A DNA stretch of 9,081 bases from Rhodospirillaceae bacterium UBA4479 (GTDB lineage Bacteria; Pseudomonadota; Alphaproteobacteria; Rhodospirillales; Casp-alpha2). A model generated the notes under the pieces. The model was given only the letters and a program-made list of their open reading frames with translations. It had not been told where the DNA came from and did no database searches. The position numbers and the translations under genes were made by a program. This document shows, in pieces, positions 7,753 to 9,081 of this stretch. The stretch covers positions 1 through 9,081 of the forward strand of contig DGNZ01000098.1 of the NCBI GenBank assembly GCA_002389175.1, given 5' to 3'. How positions within the stretch are numbered: the stretch's first letter is position 1; every line of letters starts with the position of its first letter.

Positions 7753-7761
7753 TTTCCTCCC
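7753..7761 (-). promoter_or_regulatory. Strong ribosome binding site of the sugar-binding protein gene
   Basis: The minus strand reads GGGAGGAAA, with the GGAGG core ten bases from the ATG at 7745. It is the best match to the ribosomal anti-Shine-Dalgarno sequence in the window and fits the need for excess binding protein. Confidence 0.65.
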
Positions 7762-7772
7762 TTTGAGTGAAC

Positions 7773-8942
7773 TTAAAGTGGTTGAAGAAGACCGAGTGCC
7801 TTCTTGGATGGAACCACCCCCAGACCAGGCCCGGCAGGTGGCGTGTAAAAACCGTTCTCGCACTCCATGTTTCCCTCGATGAGAGCGCGGTTGGGCTCGA
7901 AAATTGAATGCTGGAACTCATGGCAACTGACATTGTCCAAAGTGCTTGAAACCACCAGGCTGGCAGCCAGAAAAATTCCACCACCGATTGTTGCGTGTGG
8001 AATAATTTGCAGGTTGTGTTCGGCGGCCAGCGCGCCAATCCTTAAAAAATTGGTGATGCCCTTATGCCCCATTTCCGGTTGCGCAATTGCGATCTGGCAC
8101 CGGTCGATGCGATGCTGCATGTGGAACGGAGTACGCCATTCCTCGCCAACCGCGATCGGTGTTTCAATGCATCGGCAGACCTGTTCCAGGCCAGCAATAT
8201 CTTCGGTTCTCACCGGCGCTTCGGCGAACCACAGTCCGTGTGGTTCCATGGCGGCAATCAAGTCTATCGCCTGCTGAGCCGACTGGTTCCAGTGCATGTC
8301 CGCGGCAATTCGAGCATCGGGACCCAGTACGGCGCGCAAATGCTCCAATTCCCTTGCCGGACCATTATCGGCAACCGGCGTGGCAAACTTAAAGCTATCA
8401 AAACCTTTGTCCTGCCAGAAACTGGCAATCTCACCGCGTGCCTTCAATGTTGGACCTGGAAGTCCCGACAAATAGGCTTTGATAGTGTCGCTTTTTGCGC
8501 CGCCAAGCAGGTCTGCGATGGAACGGTCGGCCTGACGACCGGCAATGTCCCACAAGGCAATGTCGATGGCAGCGAGGGCATCGACATAAAATCCACCAGT
8601 ATAACCGCGTACGCGCATCAAGTCATAAAGATCGTCATATATGGCGGAGGGGTCGGACGGATCCCGGCCAATGGTGAATCCCGCCAGCAGGTCATTGATG
8701 ATCGCGGCGACAGCACCGGGCGCTACGATGCCATAGGTCTCGCCCCAACCAACCACGCCACCGCTGGTTTCAATGCGCACAAGGATGGACCGGTCAAAGA
8801 TTGGGTAGACCGTGCGATTGCCCTTGCGGACGAGATAGCCTTGTTTGTTGGGGTGTTCACCTTCCCGCAGGTCACCGAGATAGGGCGTTTCGCGCTTTTG
8901 TGTCAACGCGAAAACGTTGATCGTTTTGACGACATCGGTCAC
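7773..8942 (-). CDS. Mandelate racemase/muconate lactonizing (enolase superfamily) enzyme, probable sugar-acid dehydratase
   Basis: This cytoplasmic Mg-dependent enzyme of 389 residues has a usual length for the family: an N-terminal capping domain (about 1-125) followed by the (beta/alpha)7-beta barrel. Metal ligands are Asp215, Glu241 and Glu267, each 26 residues apart exactly as in mandelate racemase (195, 221, 247). His316 matches the catalytic His297. Two positions differ: the KxK motif is Lys185-Phe-Ala187, lacking the second Lys, and the dyad Asp is Glu290 (QPE). His217 follows the first metal ligand as D-x-H, as in galactonate/mannonate dehydratase-like members. It therefore probably abstracts the alpha proton of a sugar acid and eliminates water, giving a 2-keto-3-deoxy acid; the substrate is unknown. 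The start is GTG, overlapping the previous stop as GTGA, with AGAGG seven bases upstream (8950-8954). Confidence 0.93.
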   Translation of the reverse strand: MTDVVKTINVFALTQKRETPYLGDLREGEHPNKQGYLVRKGNRTVYPIFDRSILVRIETSGGVVGWGETYGIVAPGAVAAIINDLLAGFTIGRDPSDPSAIYDDLYDLMRVRGYTGGFYVDALAAIDIALWDIAGRQADRSIADLLGGAKSDTIKAYLSGLPGPTLKARGEIASFWQDKGFDSFKFATPVADNGPARELEHLRAVLGPDARIAADMHWNQSAQQAIDLIAAMEPHGLWFAEAPVRTEDIAGLEQVCRCIETPIAVGEEWRTPFHMQHRIDRCQIAIAQPEMGHKGITNFLRIGALAAEHNLQIIPHATIGGGIFLAASLVVSSTLDNVSCHEFQHSIFEPNRALIEGNMECENGFYTPPAGPGLGVVPSKKALGLLQPL

Positions 8943-9081
8943 GCGGAGACCTCTTTGGGCCGGTCGTCAGGTGCCGCCCAAATGCCGATTTCAACCAGAT
9001 TAGCGTCGATGTCTGCGATGGAAGCTGAATCCAATTCGGCGGTCGGAGCGCGAACGATTGCATTTTTCAGCACCCCGCGAC
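8939..9081 (-). CDS. C-terminal end of a probable DapA/KDG-aldolase-superfamily protein (partial)
   Basis: Only the last 46 codons lie in the window; the gene continues beyond position 9081. The tail reads as an open frame (IVRAPTAEL, then a helix SIADIDANLVEIGIW, then a charged end) and stops at TGA overlapping the GTG start of the enolase-family gene. The pattern of a V-R-x-P turn, a helix with I and L at helical spacing and a final G-I resembles the C-terminus of dihydrodipicolinate-synthase-like lyases and ketodeoxyglucarate dehydratases, which are frequent partners of enolase-family sugar-acid dehydratases. The family call rests on this short stretch and on context, so it is tentative. 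That the frame is coding is well supported by the 4-base overlap and the start signal of the next gene inside it. Confidence 0.5.
   Translation of the reverse strand, partial: RGVLKNAIVRAPTAELDSASIADIDANLVEIGIWAAPDDRPKEVSA

Noticed and set aside
7746..7772. A separate promoter for the transporter genes between the enolase-family gene and the binding-protein gene
   Set aside because: Only 27 bases are available and they are mostly the ribosome site; any promoter would have to lie inside the upstream gene and none was evident.
7867..8277. A 136-residue plus-strand open frame opposite the enolase-family gene
   Set aside because: It is antisense to conserved barrel segments, including the metal ligands, with no family resemblance.

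Overview
The window is a tightly packed, one-direction gene cluster. Every recognisable gene lies on the minus strand, so transcription runs from position 9081 towards position 1. The gene families point to a proteobacterium, most likely an alphaproteobacterium of the Rhizobiales/Rhodobacterales kind: a CUT1 sugar ABC transporter with its own UgpC/MalK-type ATPase, an IclR regulator, an SMP-30 lactonase, SDR dehydrogenases and an enolase-superfamily sugar-acid enzyme. This placement is inferred from gene families and overall style, not from a marker gene. Base composition looks moderate (roughly mid-50s % GC by eye).

In transcription order the layout is: (1) the last 46 codons of a gene that looks like a DapA/KDG-aldolase-type lyase or dehydratase (9081-8939); (2) an enolase-superfamily (mandelate racemase/muconate lactonizing type) enzyme, probably a sugar-acid dehydratase (8942-7773); (3) a periplasmic sugar-binding protein (7745-6474); (4) a MalF-type permease (6385-5480); (5) a MalG-type permease (5469-4639); (6) the transport ATPase (4637-3528); (7) an extended-SDR NAD-dependent epimerase/dehydratase-family protein (3531-2548); (8) an unusual single-chain fusion of a complete IclR transcription factor to a complete SMP-30/gluconolactonase-type lactonase (2611 or 2551 to 863); (9) a classical SDR dehydrogenase (866-84). 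Four junctions can use 4-base ATGA/GTGA stop-start overlaps. The others are 1, 10, 27 and 88 bases long. No internal promoter is apparent, so the set reads as one operon whose promoter lies upstream of the window.

Taken together the genes suggest import of a sugar or sugar acid and its oxidative, non-phosphorylating breakdown: dehydrogenase to lactone, lactonase to open acid, enolase-family dehydratase to a 2-keto-3-deoxy acid, then a DapA-like aldolase/dehydratase. The substrate cannot be fixed from sequence. A hexuronate, aldonate or deoxy-sugar acid would fit.

The most noteworthy points are: the IclR-lactonase fusion, in which a regulator and a pathway enzyme share one polypeptide with all key lactonase residues kept; an enolase-superfamily active site lacking the usual second Lys of KxK and with Glu instead of Asp in the His-Asp dyad; and a conserved-looking stem-loop between the binding-protein gene and the first permease, whose T-run faces the antisense direction. 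There is no stretch over 300 bases without a gene, and no RNA gene, CRISPR array or mobile element was seen.
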